Of a stretch of DNA of 64,000 nt, positions 34,794 through 47,645 are shown piece after piece. Position numbers and translations under genes: made by a program. Origin of the DNA: Deltaproteobacteria bacterium (GTDB taxonomy: Bacteria; Myxococcota_A; Polyangia; Polyangiales; Ga0077539); contig JADJAE010000001.1 of the NCBI GenBank assembly GCA_016704445.1, positions 62,001 through 126,000 of the forward strand, read 5' to 3'. Under the pieces are notes generated by a model. It did not search any database. It was not told where the DNA came from and saw only the letters and a program-made list of their open reading frames with translations. Each line of letters starts with the position of its first letter. Within the stretch, counting starts at the first letter, position 1.

Positions 34794-35414
34794 TTAGACC
34801 GGGTACTCGTCCCGATGCGCCAGGAAGGCCCATCGCACCGCGAGCACGTGGACGATCGACACAACCGCGTAGGCCACGCACCCGAGCAGGTACTCCTCGC
34901 GGCGATGGGCGCTGAACCACGCGACCGCGGCCACGATCACCAGCGCGTTGTAGGTCACGATCACCTTCGCCGCCTGGCGGGTGGCCTCGTCGGCGCGGCC
35001 GCGCTCGCCGCGCACCAGCGAGGAGCCCGCCCTCCAGAGCAGCCATGCGCAGCCCGCGCCCGGGAAGAACGACGCCAGCATCGCCAGCACGGCCGGCGCG
35101 TTCTGAAGGCGATCGAGCATCAGCAGCCCGACGCACCACACCAGGAAGCCTGGGATCACCATCTGCCCGAGGAACCAGCACGAGTACGCCATCGCCCTCA
35201 GCATGCCCGGCGCGCGGCTGCGCTTCACCGCCGACACCGTGGCGTGCACCGTCGCCTCGCGGAAGGCCCCCTGGCCGTCGACCGTGAGCTCGGCCTCGCG
35301 GGAGTCCTCCAGGTGCCATCGGCTTCGCCCCCCGCCCTCGACGAAGAGGCTCGTCAACCAGGGGATCAAGCACAGCGCCATCGCCCCGACCAGAAGCCAG
35401 CTCATCGTCTGCAT
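34794..35414 (-). CDS. Membrane protein of unknown function
   Basis: A 206-residue protein with a short N-terminal helix, a soluble loop (residues 25-65, RSRWHLEDSREAELTVDG) and four further hydrophobic segments (about 75-95, 97-120, 150-165, 175-195). No family recognised. It converges on the site-2 protease gene with a 34-nt gap. TACCGT ends 8 nt before its ATG. Confidence 0.65.
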   Translation of the reverse strand: MQTMSWLLVGAMALCLIPWLTSLFVEGGGRSRWHLEDSREAELTVDGQGAFREATVHATVSAVKRSRAPGMLRAMAYSCWFLGQMVIPGFLVWCVGLLMLDRLQNAPAVLAMLASFFPGAGCAWLLWRAGSSLVRGERGRADEATRQAAKVIVTYNALVIVAAVAWFSAHRREEYLLGCVAYAVVSIVHVLAVRWAFLAHRDEYPV

Positions 35415-35422
35415 GGAGGTTC

Positions 35423-35428
35423 ACGGTA
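35423..35428 (-). promoter_or_regulatory. TACCGT -10-like box of the membrane protein gene
   Basis: It ends 8 nt before the ATG at 35414, with no Shine-Dalgarno between. Confidence 0.4.
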
Positions 35429-35548
35429 ACGCGAGGGTCGACCCGCGGCACCGGGTCGGGCGGCCGTTCACCCGCGGCGCGCGACCGCTCGGGGTGATAC
35501 GGTCATTCGCTGCGACGCCCCTCAGGTCGTCTGGCAGAGGGACCCACG

Positions 35549-36373
35549 ATGATGCCGCACCTCGCACGCACGCTCTGGATCACCTTTGGCGCCGTCTCCC
35601 TCCTCGCCTCGCAGGCCGCGGCGCAGGCCGACCCCGAGGTGATGGCCGCCTCCCGTGCCGAGCTCATCAACGAGGCCCGGGAGGCCCGCATCGCCGGCGA
35701 CCACGCCCGCGCCCTCGACCTGGGCCTGCGCGCGGGGCAGCTCGCGATGAGCACCGCGCTGCGACGCTTCATCGCCGAGGAGCAGACCGCCCTCGGGATC
35801 CTCGGCGCCGCGCTCGACAGCGCCGAGCTGTGCGTCCGCGAAGCCGAGCGCGACCCCAGCCCGACGAGCGCCATCCACGCCTCGGCCTGCGAGGCCCTCG
35901 CGGGTCGGCTGCGGCCGCGCGTCGCCAGGGGCGGCTCCCCGGCCGCGCGCCCGACGGAGCCCTCGGCCACGCGCCCGCTGCCGACCGACCTCGTCGCGCA
36001 GCCGCTCGGATCGCTCAACCCCGCTCCGGTCGTGTTGATGGGCGTCGGCGCGGCGGGCTTCGTCGCGGCGGGGGTGTTCTATCTGATGCGCGGCTCGGCC
36101 CTCAACGCCCGCGACGCCCTCTGCGACGAGACGGGCTGCCCCGAGGAGGCGCGCCCCGACCACGACCGCGCGGTGACCTTCAACACGATCACCAACGTGT
36201 CCCTGGGGGTCGGCGCGGCCTGCGCCGTCGGCGGGCTCGTCTGGTACCTCGTCTCTCCGAGGCGCGAGGTGAACGCCGGCCGGCAGGAGCGCTCCGCCCC
36301 GCCACGTCGCGCGGGGTTGCTCCTCGCTCCCTCCGCGGGCGGCGCGATGATCGGCTGGGAAGGAACGCTCTGA
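35549..36373 (+). CDS. Exported protein with TPR-like helices and two membrane helices
   Basis: A 274-residue protein: signal peptide (ending AAAQA), a helical region like a degenerate tetratricopeptide (EAREARIAGDHARALDLGLRAG), a Pro/Thr linker, then two hydrophobic helices (about 156-176 and 213-233) joined by a loop with two Cys (CDETGCPEEARPDHDRAV). This arrangement is common in myxobacterial proteins of unknown role near kinases and secretion genes. A TACGGT box at 35498 would give a 40-nt leader. Confidence 0.65.
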   Translation: MMPHLARTLWITFGAVSLLASQAAAQADPEVMAASRAELINEAREARIAGDHARALDLGLRAGQLAMSTALRRFIAEEQTALGILGAALDSAELCVREAERDPSPTSAIHASACEALAGRLRPRVARGGSPAARPTEPSATRPLPTDLVAQPLGSLNPAPVVLMGVGAAGFVAAGVFYLMRGSALNARDALCDETGCPEEARPDHDRAVTFNTITNVSLGVGAACAVGGLVWYLVSPRREVNAGRQERSAPPRRAGLLLAPSAGGAMIGWEGTL

Positions 36374-36408
36374 GGGCCATCCGGCGGGGCCGTCGCTGAT
36401 TCCGGGCG

Positions 36409-36437
36409 TTGTCCAGGGCGCGGGGGTGGTCTATGAC
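36409..36437 (+). promoter_or_regulatory. Candidate secA promoter
   Basis: TTGTCC (36409-36414) and TATGAC (36432-36437) are separated by exactly 17 bp, matching a sigma70-type layout, about 93 nt before the secA ATG. Sequence-based inference only. Confidence 0.35.
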
Positions 36438-36529
36438 TCCGCGCCCCGGAAGACTCTGGCGGTGGTTCGGGTTGTGCGGATGCACGGCGACCACCGCCGC
36501 TCTGTCCTCGGATACGGAAGGAACCCTCG

Positions 36530-39745
<3,216 letters not shown>

Positions 39746-39758
39746 CCCTCCCCGGTTC

Positions 39759-39783
39759 CGGCCGCTGACTACCTCAGCGGCCG
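39759..39783. terminator. Bidirectional hairpin between secA and mutL
   Basis: A perfect 10-bp stem (CGGCCGCTGA / TCAGCGGCCG) with a 5-nt loop. Its right arm covers the mutL stop codon and last two sense codons, so mutL termination and coding overlap. Confidence 0.75.
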
Positions 39784-41657
39784 ACCTTCCGCTCCAGCTC
39801 CCCCCAACGCAGCGTGTAGACCACCGGCCGCCCGTGAGGGCAGTGCCCGGCGAAGTCCACCGTGTCGAGCGCCTGCAGCAGCGCGCGCACCTCCTCGGGG
39901 GCCATCTCGTCGCCGCCTCGCACCGAGCCGTGGCAGGCCATCGTCGCCAGCACCAGGTCGACGGCCTTGCTGAAGTCGTTGCCCTGACGGGCGAGCTCGG
40001 CGATGAGGTCGCGGGCGAGCCTGCGAGGGTCGGCCCGCAGCAGCATCGCCGGCACCGCCCGCACCGCCACCGTGGTCGGCCCTAGCGGCGCGAGGTCGAG
40101 CCCTACGGACAGGAGCTCCTCCGCGCGCTCCTCGACCAGCGCGACCTCGTCGGCCGCGAGCTCGACCCGCTCGGGCACGAGCAGCGGCTGCATCGGGACG
40201 CTCCTCGCCTGGTACGAGCGCCGCAGCCGCTCGAAGGTCACCCGCTCGGCCGCCGCGTGCTGGTCGAGGATCACCACACCGCTCTCCCCCTCGCACAGCA
40301 GGAACATCCTCCGCAGCTGCCCGACGTAGCGCAGCGCCCCGAAGGTCGATCCGTGGAGTTCGCTTCGCACCGCGGCCGCGTCGACGACCCTCCCCTCCCC
40401 CACCGCCGGGGCGACGCTCGCCCGGGCCGCGTCGGCGTAGGCGGCGGGCGGATAGGGGGCCGCGGCGAGGCGGGCCCACGGGTCGGCCGCGTCGGGGGCG
40501 GCGGTCACGAAGGCCGAGAGCACCTGCGCCTCCACCAGGGGTCGGGCGGGCTCGTCGCGAGGCGGCGGCGACGCGGTCGAGGCAGACAGCACGGACGGAA
40601 TCGGGGTCTGCGCCGAGGGGCCGGGGGAGAGGTGCTCGGCCCAGAAGTCACGAGGTCGGGTGGCGGCGTGGGCCCACGGGGCGCTGGCGGCGGCGTCCCG
40701 CAGGACGCTCATCACGGCCTCGAAGATGGCGCCCTGCGAGGCGAAGCGCACCTCGGTCTTCTGCGGGTGCACGTTGACGTCGACGTCCTCAGGGGGGACC
40801 TCCACCAGCACGGCCCCGGCGGGGTAGCGGCCGGACTCCAGGGTCGATCCGTAGGCCTGGGCCACCGCGCGCAGCAGCAGCCGGTCCTTCACATGGCGGC
40901 CGTTGACGTAGAGCATGAGGTGCGAGGCGCCGCTGCGGGCGCGCTCCGGCGGACCGAGCAGGCCCACCACCCGCACCTTCCCTCGCGACCCCCGAAGCTC
41001 GGCGAGCGGCTCGTCGGCGAGCACCTCCCGCACCCTCGCGGCCACGTCCGAGTGCCGTAGAAACTCCCGCACCACCTTGCCGTCGCGGCGCACCACGAAG
41101 CGCACCTCGGGCTTCGGGATCGCGAGGCGCACCAGGCCTTCGATGCACGCCGCCCCCTCGGTCTGCGGGGTGCGCATGAACTTCCGGCGCGCGGGGGTGT
41201 TGTAGAAGAGGTCCTCGACGCAGACGGTGGTGCCCTCGGCGCAGCCCGCCGGGCGCAGCACCGCAGGGGCGCCGCCCTCCACCAGGGCCTCGCTCCCCTC
41301 GGCGGTGCCTCGGGCGCGGGTGGTCACCCGGGTGCGGGACACCGAGGCGATCGAAGGCAGCGCCTCGCCGCGGAAGCCGTAGGTGCCGACCCCGACGAGG
41401 TCGTCCGCCGAGCGTATCTTGCTGGTGGCGTGGCGCAGCAGCGCGAGGGCCACGTCCTCGGGGCTCATGCCTCCGCCGTCGTCGGTGACCGCGACGCGCG
41501 CGAGCCCTCCTCCGTCGATGGACACCGTGATGGTGGTGGCGCCGGCGTCGAGGGCGTTCTCGACGAGCTCCTTCATCACCGAAGCGGGTCGCTCGACCAC
41601 CTCCCCGGCGGCGATCTGGTTGGCGACCTCTGGCGGAAGCAAGGCGACGACTGACAC
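39774..41657 (-). CDS. mutL: DNA mismatch repair protein MutL (with endonuclease motif)
   Basis: A 627-residue MutL. The GHKL ATPase part has ENALDAGAT, DDGGGM and GTYGFRGEALPSIASV. The C-terminal dimerisation domain has DQHA-x2-E-x4-E from D465, ACHGSVR and CPHGRP (from 606), the zinc-site set of MutL homologues that nick DNA themselves, so repair here is likely MutH-independent. A Pro/Ala linker (about 330-430) joins the halves. The start is a GTG with a TAGTTT box 6 nt upstream. Confidence 0.96.
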   Translation of the reverse strand: MSVVALLPPEVANQIAAGEVVERPASVMKELVENALDAGATTITVSIDGGGLARVAVTDDGGGMSPEDVALALLRHATSKIRSADDLVGVGTYGFRGEALPSIASVSRTRVTTRARGTAEGSEALVEGGAPAVLRPAGCAEGTTVCVEDLFYNTPARRKFMRTPQTEGAACIEGLVRLAIPKPEVRFVVRRDGKVVREFLRHSDVAARVREVLADEPLAELRGSRGKVRVVGLLGPPERARSGASHLMLYVNGRHVKDRLLLRAVAQAYGSTLESGRYPAGAVLVEVPPEDVDVNVHPQKTEVRFASQGAIFEAVMSVLRDAAASAPWAHAATRPRDFWAEHLSPGPSAQTPIPSVLSASTASPPPRDEPARPLVEAQVLSAFVTAAPDAADPWARLAAAPYPPAAYADAARASVAPAVGEGRVVDAAAVRSELHGSTFGALRYVGQLRRMFLLCEGESGVVILDQHAAAERVTFERLRRSYQARSVPMQPLLVPERVELAADEVALVEERAEELLSVGLDLAPLGPTTVAVRAVPAMLLRADPRRLARDLIAELARQGNDFSKAVDLVLATMACHGSVRGGDEMAPEEVRALLQALDTVDFAGHCPHGRPVVYTLRWGELERKVGR

Positions 41658-41663
41658 GGCTGC

Positions 41664-41669
41664 AAACTA
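41664..41669 (-). promoter_or_regulatory. TAGTTT -10-like box of mutL
   Basis: It ends 6 nt before the GTG start at 41657; no Shine-Dalgarno. A leaderless mutL message is implied. Confidence 0.45.
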
Positions 41670-41764
41670 TCATGCGCGCGAGGTTCGTTCGATTGACCCC
41701 CAAACCAGCGCGATGCTAGCGTCGCACGGCGCGGTTGGTGGTCGGTGGTCCGCGCGATGACCCC

Positions 41765-43925
41765 ATGAAGTTCTGCCCCAAGTGCAATAGCCAGTACGAC
41801 GACGGCGTCGGCTTTTGCACGCGGGACGGTGGGCCTCTCAAACCCATGGCGGGAAGCAGCACCCTGAAGTCCCCTGGGATGACGCTCTCCTCGGGTCGAG
41901 GCTCCGCGCTGGGCACCTCCGCGCTCCGAACCGGCGGCCCTCCGCCTCGCGCCCCGCGGACCAACACCTCCAACGCAGCGTTTGCCATCGCGCTCGACCC
42001 GATGTCCGACCACACGCCCGCCGACGGGCTTACCCGCAGGTGGAGATCACCCGCAGCAGCCGCAGTCGGTGCCCATGGAGGACGACATCGTCCCGGACGG
42101 CGAGCTCGACCCCTACGCAGACAGCCCGACGCTGGCCATCGCCGCGCCGGTGATCACGGTGAGCCATCCGCCCGACGGTCCTCCCCGGCCGAAGCAGCCC
42201 GAGCCGAAGGGATTCAACCCAGGACGGCCGGTCGCGGCGAGGCCCCAGACGGTCAACCTCGTGGCCGAGGAGGCGCCTCCCACGGAGAAGCCCGCGGCCG
42301 AGGAGAACTACGAAGAATCCGAGGAGCCCGACCTGTCCGGGCAGACCATCGCGGGCCGGTACCGGGTCATCCGCAGGCTGGGCGAAGGCGGGATGGGGGT
42401 CGTCTACCAGGCCGTCGACGAGCGGCTCGACAAGTCCGTCGCTCTGAAGATCCTGAAGGAGGACTTCTCCAGGCGACAGGACGTGGTGGCGCGCTTCACC
42501 CAGGAGGCCAAGTCCGCCGCGCGCATCAAGCACGAGAACGTGCTCGACGTGACCGACTACGGCAAGACCGAGTCCGGCAGCTACTACATCGCGATGGAAC
42601 TCCTCGTCGGCACCGACCTGGCCGACGTGCTCCAGAAGGGCGAGCCGATGACGGTCGAGCGGGCGACGGACATCGCCGTGCAGATCTGTCGCGCCCTCAC
42701 TGCGGCCCACGGCCTCGGCGTGGTGCACCGCGACATGAAGCCCGAGAACATCTTCCTGCTGAAGAGCAACGACGGCCGCGAGGTCGTGAAGATCGTCGAC
42801 TTCGGCATCGCCCAGATGAAGGACTCCGCCGGGGAGAACACCCGCAAGCTCACCCGCACCGGGATGATCTTCGGCACGCCCGAGTACATGTCCCCGGAGC
42901 AGGCCTCCGGGAAGCCGATCGACCACCGCGTCGACGTCTATGCCACCGGGGTGATCCTCTACGAGATGTTCGCCGGCCGCGTGCCCTTCGAGGGCGACTC
43001 GTTCATGGGGGTGCTCACGCAGCACATGTTCGAGGCGCCTCCGGCCATCACCGACCTCAACCCCAACGCCAGCGTCACGCCGGAGTTCACTGCGGTGATC
43101 TTCAAGGCCCTCGCGAAGGACCCCAACCAGCGCTACGCGTCCATGGCGGACTTCTCCGAAGACCTGATTCGAGTGCGCAAGGGCGCCCGGCCCGCGGCGC
43201 CGGTGGGGGACTACGTCGTCGGCAACGCGCTGCGTGGTCCGACGCCCGCGCCGCTGCTCAACGCCGCTCCCCCCGGTTCGACCCCGAGCCAGGGCACCGC
43301 CCCGTGGCCGGCCTCCGTCGGGGCCGCCGGCACCATGGAGGGAGAGCGCCCCCGCAAGCGCTCGCTCGTCCCGGTCATCGCCGTCGCGGTGCTGCTCATC
43401 GGCGGCGCCATCGCGCTCGCGTTCTCGCTCGGCTCGCAGAGCAACCCCGCGCCCGTGACCCCCGCCGCACCCGCCGCGGTCGTCCCCGCTCGCCCGAGGG
43501 TGACGCCCGCCCGCCCCGTCCCCCCCGCCGTCACCGGCCCCGCGGTCGTCGTCGCCCCGCCGCCGCCGGTCGCTCCCCCGCAGGTCGCGATGCAGATCGT
43601 CACCGACCCGCCGGGCGCCACCGTCCACGGCGAGCCCGTCTCCGGAGCGGGCGACCGCTTCACCTGCGAGACTCCGTGCACCCGGCGCGTCGCCACGCAC
43701 GTTCCGCTGCGCCTCACCGCGCAGCGCGGCACCCGCCGCGGGGCGATGACCATCGAGCCCACCGAGACGATGGCTCCGGTGCGCGTCACGCTCGACCCGG
43801 CGCCCACCCGCCGATCGCCCACCACCCAGCCGTCGAGCGGCGGTCGCCCCACGCAGCGCCGCTGCGGCGTGATGGACCCGGAGACCCAGCTCCTCATCCC
43901 GTGCTTCCCAGGCGGTTCCCATTGA
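41765..43925 (+). CDS. Ser/Thr protein kinase with zinc ribbon and PEGA domain, frame broken near 42026
   Basis: Removing one G at 42026-42028 gives a single 719-residue kinase. The N-terminus is a zinc ribbon typical of myxobacterial kinases (MKFCPKCNSQYDDGVGFCTRDG). After a disordered linker comes a Pkn-type kinase domain (GEGGMGVVYQAVD, VALKIL lysine, VVHRDMKPENIF, DFGIAQM, GTPEYMSPEQ), a membrane helix (VPVIAVAVLLIGGAIALAFS), a Pro-rich stretch and an extracytoplasmic PEGA-like domain. All catalytic residues are present. STK2 follows after 10 nt. Diverges from mutL; an upstream TTG in frame at 41735 is a less likely start. Confidence 0.9.
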
Positions 43926-43935
43926 GGACCCTGCG

Positions 43936-45659
43936 ATGAGCGAAGCCGCGCAGCCGACGACGCCGACCGCTCTCCCCGAGGTGCTCCCCCGGCGCTTCGG
44001 CCGCTACACGCTGCTGCGGCGTCTCGCCAGCGGAGGGATGGCCGAGCTCTACCTCGCCCTGCACCGCTCGCTCGCCAACTTCGAGCGGCTGGTGGTCATC
44101 AAGCGCATCCTCCCGGAGCTCGGGCGCGACCAGTCGTTCATCACGATGCTGCTGCAAGAGGCGCGCATCGCGGCGACCTTCTCGCACCCGAACATCGTGA
44201 CGACCTTCGACGTCGGCCAGGCCGAGGGCGAGTACTTCATCGCGATGGAGCACATCCACGGCGAGGACCTCCGCTCGATCGTGCGCGCGATGCGCCCGAA
44301 GAACGTGAAGGAGTTTCCCCTGGAGCACGCGCTCGCCATCGGCGTGGGCGCCGCCGCGGGCCTCGCGTACGCGCACGAGCAGAAGGACCTCCACGGCGTT
44401 CCCCTGGCCGTGGTGCACCGCGACATCTCCCCGCAGAACATCCTCGTGACCTTCACCGGCGACGTGAAGGTCGTGGACTTCGGCATCGCCAAGGCCCGCC
44501 TCTCGCACGACGCCGAGGCCACCACCGGCGGCGACACCGGCTTCACCTCCGGCGTGGTCGCCACCGGCCCGCTCCCCGACACCGGGGCCGGCAAGGTGAA
44601 GGGCAAGCTGCCGTACATGTCCCCGGAGCAGGCGCGCGGCGAGGCCCTCGACGCCCGCAGCGACATCTTCTCCCTCGGCATCATCCTCTTCGAGCTCTGC
44701 ACCGGGCGCCGGCTCTTCCGCGGGTCCAACGACGCCGAGACGCTGCAGATGATCCTCGACGGGAAGTACCCCGACCCCTCGAGCGTCAGCAAGCGCGTCT
44801 CGCCCGGCCTCGGGGCGGTGATCTCCAAGGCCCTCGCCTTCGACCGCAACGACCGCTACTCGACGGCCCGCGAGCTCCAGTCCGATCTGGTGCGGGTCGT
44901 CCACGCCGAGCACATCGCGCTCTCCTCGGTCGCCTTCGGCGAGTGGATGCAGATGCTCTTCGCCGAGCGCCTCTCCTCGCAGCAGGAAGCGCTCGCCCAG
45001 GGCAAGCAGCTCGCCGACGTGCTCGCCGCCGACGAGCCCGACCCCGGGGACACCTCCTCGCGCTCGATGCCTTCGGGCTCCTCCGAGCGCGCCGTCGCGT
45101 CGATCCCCGCGCCGGCCCCGCCCGTGGGCCACTCCCGCCTCACCGCCGCCCTGCTCGCCGTCATCGCACTCCTGCTGCTCGTCGTGGTCGCCGTCGTCGT
45201 GATGCGCGCCCCGGCGCCCGCTCCGGTCGCCCCGGCTCCTCCACCCCCGTCGGTCACCGCGACGCCGCAGCCCCCCTCGCGCCCGCTCCGGCTCCGAGCG
45301 TGGTCGTGCCCGAGGCGCAGCCCCCGGCCGCCCCCCCGGTCGCCGCCGAGCCTCCTCCCCCCGTCGAGGCGCCGGCCAACGTCCGCGCCCACCGCTCGCA
45401 CCGGACGACCACCACCACCGCCACCACCACCGCACCGGCGGCGGTGGACAACACGCCCGGTCGGCTGACCGTCGGCGCGACCCCGTGGTGCACCGTCACC
45501 GTCGACGGCGTCGGCCGCGGCCAGACGCCGGTGGTCGGGCTCTCGCTCCCGCCCGGATCGCACCGCATCGCCTGCATCAACCCCGAGCGCGGCACGCAGG
45601 AGCGCTCGGTCACGCTCGGCCCCGGTCAGGACCTTCGCGTTCGCATCACCTTCCCGTAG
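43936..45659 (+). CDS. Ser/Thr protein kinase with PEGA domain, frame broken in a C run at 45271
   Basis: With one C restored in the run at 45271-45276, this is a 574-residue kinase. The kinase domain starts at RRFGRYTLLRRLASGGMAELYLA; VVIKRIL, VVHRDISPQNIL, DFGIAKA and KLPYMSPEQARG are all intact. A membrane helix (LTAALLAVIALLLLVVVAVVVM) is followed by a Pro/Ala linker and, in the other frame, a PEGA domain (GRLTVGATPWCTVTVDGVGRG ... PPGSHRIACINPE). As sequenced, the frame stops at 45468 after an Arg/Pro-rich tail and loses PEGA. It is the second of two adjacent kinase genes. Confidence 0.9.
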
Positions 45660-45662
45660 TCT
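45657..45662 (+). promoter_or_regulatory. TAGTCT -10-like box overlapping the kinase stop codon
   Basis: It ends 13 nt before the ATG at 45676; its first three bases are the stop codon of the reconstructed kinase. It gives the flippase gene a possible own start. Same hexamer as at 222. Confidence 0.35.
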
Positions 45663-45675
45663 CCGCCGCCCTCTG

Positions 45676-46716
45676 ATGGCGTCCCTCCCTACAGCTACCT
45701 CCACGGTCGATCCTCCCGCCGCCCCTGCTCCCTCCGCCGCGCGGCGCGCCTGGGAGGGATGGCCCGGTCGCGTGCTCCGGCTCTGCATCGCCGCGCTGCC
45801 GCTCTACTGGCTCTTCCGCCGCCTCGACTGGCGCGAGGTGCTGCACGAGGCCTCGGCGGTGGGGCCCTCGGGCATCGGCCTCGCGTTCGCGTGCGTGTTC
45901 GGCTCGGTGGCCATCGGCGCGGTGCGCTGGGGCGTGATGCTCCGCGCCTACGGGGCGACGGAGGTGCCGCCGCTCTCGACGATGCTCCGGCACAACCTCG
46001 TGGGGCTCTGGTTCAACCTGCTCCCGAGCGGCGTGGCGGGCGACGCCGTTCGCGGTCACCGGGTGCGCCGCCAGGCGGGCGGCCTCGCGACCTCCTACAC
46101 CGTGCTCTTCGTCGAGCGCGTCTCCGGGCTCCTCGGCCTCTGCCTCATCGCCGGCGTCTCGATGCTCTCCCCGGTCTCCATCCGCAGCCACGCCGTCTCC
46201 TGGACCCTCGGCTTCGGCCTCCTCGGAGCCGCAGGCCTGAGCGCCGTGGTGCTGCTCGTCCCCTTCGCCATGGCCCGCCGCCCCTCGCTGCGCGCCTACG
46301 TCGAGCGCGTCCCGATGCTGGGGCCGATGCTCTTGAAGATCCCTCCCCCGCGCTCGCTGGGGGGCCCGTTCCTCTCGGTGCTCCTCTCGGTGTTCACGCA
46401 GGGGGCGCTGGTGGTGTGCGTGTACTTCCTGCTGCGCCCGCTCTCCCCGGTCGCCACCTTCGGCGTCTGCGCCCGCGTGATGCCGGCGATCATCCTGGTG
46501 ACGTACATCCCCATCACGCCCGGCGGCCTCGGCCAGCGCGAGGCGGCCTTCACCGGGCTCTTCGGCCTCGCCAACGTGCCGGGGACGATGGCAGTCGCCG
46601 CCTCGCTGCTGTTCTTCGCGGAGATCGTCGCGGTGTCGGTGCTGGGCGGCCTCTGCCTCACGGCCGAGCGCCTCGCCGCGGCGCGCGGCCGCCCGTGGGA
46701 CCGCGATCAGAAGTAG
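45676..46716 (+). CDS. Flippase-like integral membrane protein (AglD/MprF N-terminal domain, UPF0104)
   Basis: A 346-residue protein with about eight hydrophobic helices and the family marks FNLLPSGVAGDAVRGHRV and YIPITPGGLGQREAAF. This lysylphosphatidylglycerol-synthase transmembrane fold is thought to move lipids or lipid-linked sugars across the membrane. The synthase domain of MprF is absent. It lies 16 nt after the kinase pair, so it could be co-expressed. Its end overlaps the convergent barrel gene by 10 bases. Confidence 0.88.
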   Translation: MASLPTATSTVDPPAAPAPSAARRAWEGWPGRVLRLCIAALPLYWLFRRLDWREVLHEASAVGPSGIGLAFACVFGSVAIGAVRWGVMLRAYGATEVPPLSTMLRHNLVGLWFNLLPSGVAGDAVRGHRVRRQAGGLATSYTVLFVERVSGLLGLCLIAGVSMLSPVSIRSHAVSWTLGFGLLGAAGLSAVVLLVPFAMARRPSLRAYVERVPMLGPMLLKIPPPRSLGGPFLSVLLSVFTQGALVVCVYFLLRPLSPVATFGVCARVMPAIILVTYIPITPGGLGQREAAFTGLFGLANVPGTMAVAASLLFFAEIVAVSVLGGLCLTAERLAAARGRPWDRDQK

Positions 46717-47519
46717 AACGTTCCGCCGCCGAGGATGCCGAGCAGGCCGCCCAGGCCCGCGGTGCCGGAGCCGTTGACGACGATGTGGTCGTAGCGAGCC
46801 GCGACCTCGAGGGAGAAGGTCTCGCTCACCTCGATCTCCGCGCCGATGGCGCCGCCCACGGAGACGCCGGTGCCGGCGGACGCGGTCGTCGCGGTGCCGT
46901 CGCTGGTCTGCGCCAGTGCGCTGAAGGCGTCGACGAGCACCTCGGCGTAGGGGCGGAGCGTCGCGCGAGGGCCCGTCCAGCGCAGCCCGGCGCCGTAGAA
47001 GACGGAGGAGCGCGCGCTGGTGGCGACGCTGGAGTCGCTCATCGCGTTGGAGCGCACGCCGAGCTCGGCGCGCACGCTGATGCCGCTGATCGTCGCCCAG
47101 CCGATGTGACCGAGGCCCATGAAGCCGGTGCTCAAGCCCGAGGCGTAGTCGCCCGCGACGGGGATCACCGCGCCGCCCTGCACGCCGACGAAGAGCCCCT
47201 GTCGGCTCGCCGGACGAGGCGGAGGCTGGCGAAGGAGCATCGGCTGCTGGCTGACCATCACCGGCTGCTGCCGCCCCTGAACCATCGGAGGAGGGGCGTT
47301 GTACCCGGCCACCGGCGGCGGGGCGTTGTACCCGCCCACGGGCGGAGGGGCGCTGTACCCGCCCACCGGCGGCGGGGCGTCGTAGGAGGGGGGCGGCGGA
47401 GCGACCGGGGCGACCGGGGGGGGTGCGGGGTTGTTGAGCCGCGCCGGGTCCGCCGACGCCGCGAGGGGGCACAGCAGGAGCGAGAGCGGGAGCACGGAGC
47501 GAAGCGCGGCCTGACGCAT
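46707..47519 (-). CDS. Outer membrane beta-barrel protein with Pro/Gly/Tyr repeats
   Basis: A 270-residue exported protein: signal peptide (LLLCPLAASA), a Pro-rich region with a nine-residue repeat APPPVGGYx, then an eight-stranded-type barrel (about residues 105-270) with alternating hydrophobic residues and a terminal aromatic (GGGTFYF), the usual signal for BAM insertion. The MRQAALRS start fits the signal peptide; MRDIQSAM at 47540 is an alternative. Function unknown; the fold resembles OprF/OmpA-like small porins. Confidence 0.78.
   Translation of the reverse strand: MRQAALRSVLPLSLLLCPLAASADPARLNNPAPPPVAPVAPPPPSYDAPPPVGGYSAPPPVGGYNAPPPVAGYNAPPPMVQGRQQPVMVSQQPMLLRQPPPRPASRQGLFVGVQGGAVIPVAGDYASGLSTGFMGLGHIGWATISGISVRAELGVRSNAMSDSSVATSARSSVFYGAGLRWTGPRATLRPYAEVLVDAFSALAQTSDGTATTASAGTGVSVGGAIGAEIEVSETFSLEVAARYDHIVVNGSGTAGLGGLLGILGGGTFYF
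47291..47385 (-). repeat. 27-bp coding repeat, three full copies and a partial one
   Basis: Units at 47291-47317, 47318-47344 and 47345-47371, then a partial copy, each encode a variant of APPPVGGYN. Units differ at a few bases. Not CRISPR-like (no spacers). Confidence 0.85.
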
Positions 47520-47631
47520 GGCGCTCTGGATATCACGCATCCTCCGACGCGCGAAGCGACCGTGCCCGCGGAGTACGGCGAGGCGGTGATCCGCGTCGTC
47601 TCGAACTGGCGTACTCGCAGGTCGACGCCCA

Positions 47632-47637
47632 TATAGT
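47632..47637 (+). promoter_or_regulatory. TATAGT -10-like box of the amidotransferase gene
   Basis: The best match to TATAAT in the set; it ends 8 nt before the ATG at 47646, so transcription would start at or next to the start codon. No Shine-Dalgarno. Confidence 0.5.
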
Positions 47638-47645
47638 GCCGCGCG

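Noticed and set aside
45271..45276. Programmed ribosomal frameshifting as the explanation for the kinase break
   Set aside because: No slippery heptamer with downstream structure is evident, and five other single-base breaks nearby make sequencing error the more economical cause. Phase variation is kept as a low-probability alternative.
47291..47385. Regular 27-bp repeats considered as a CRISPR array
   Set aside because: They are directly adjacent without spacers and encode a nine-residue proline repeat in frame.
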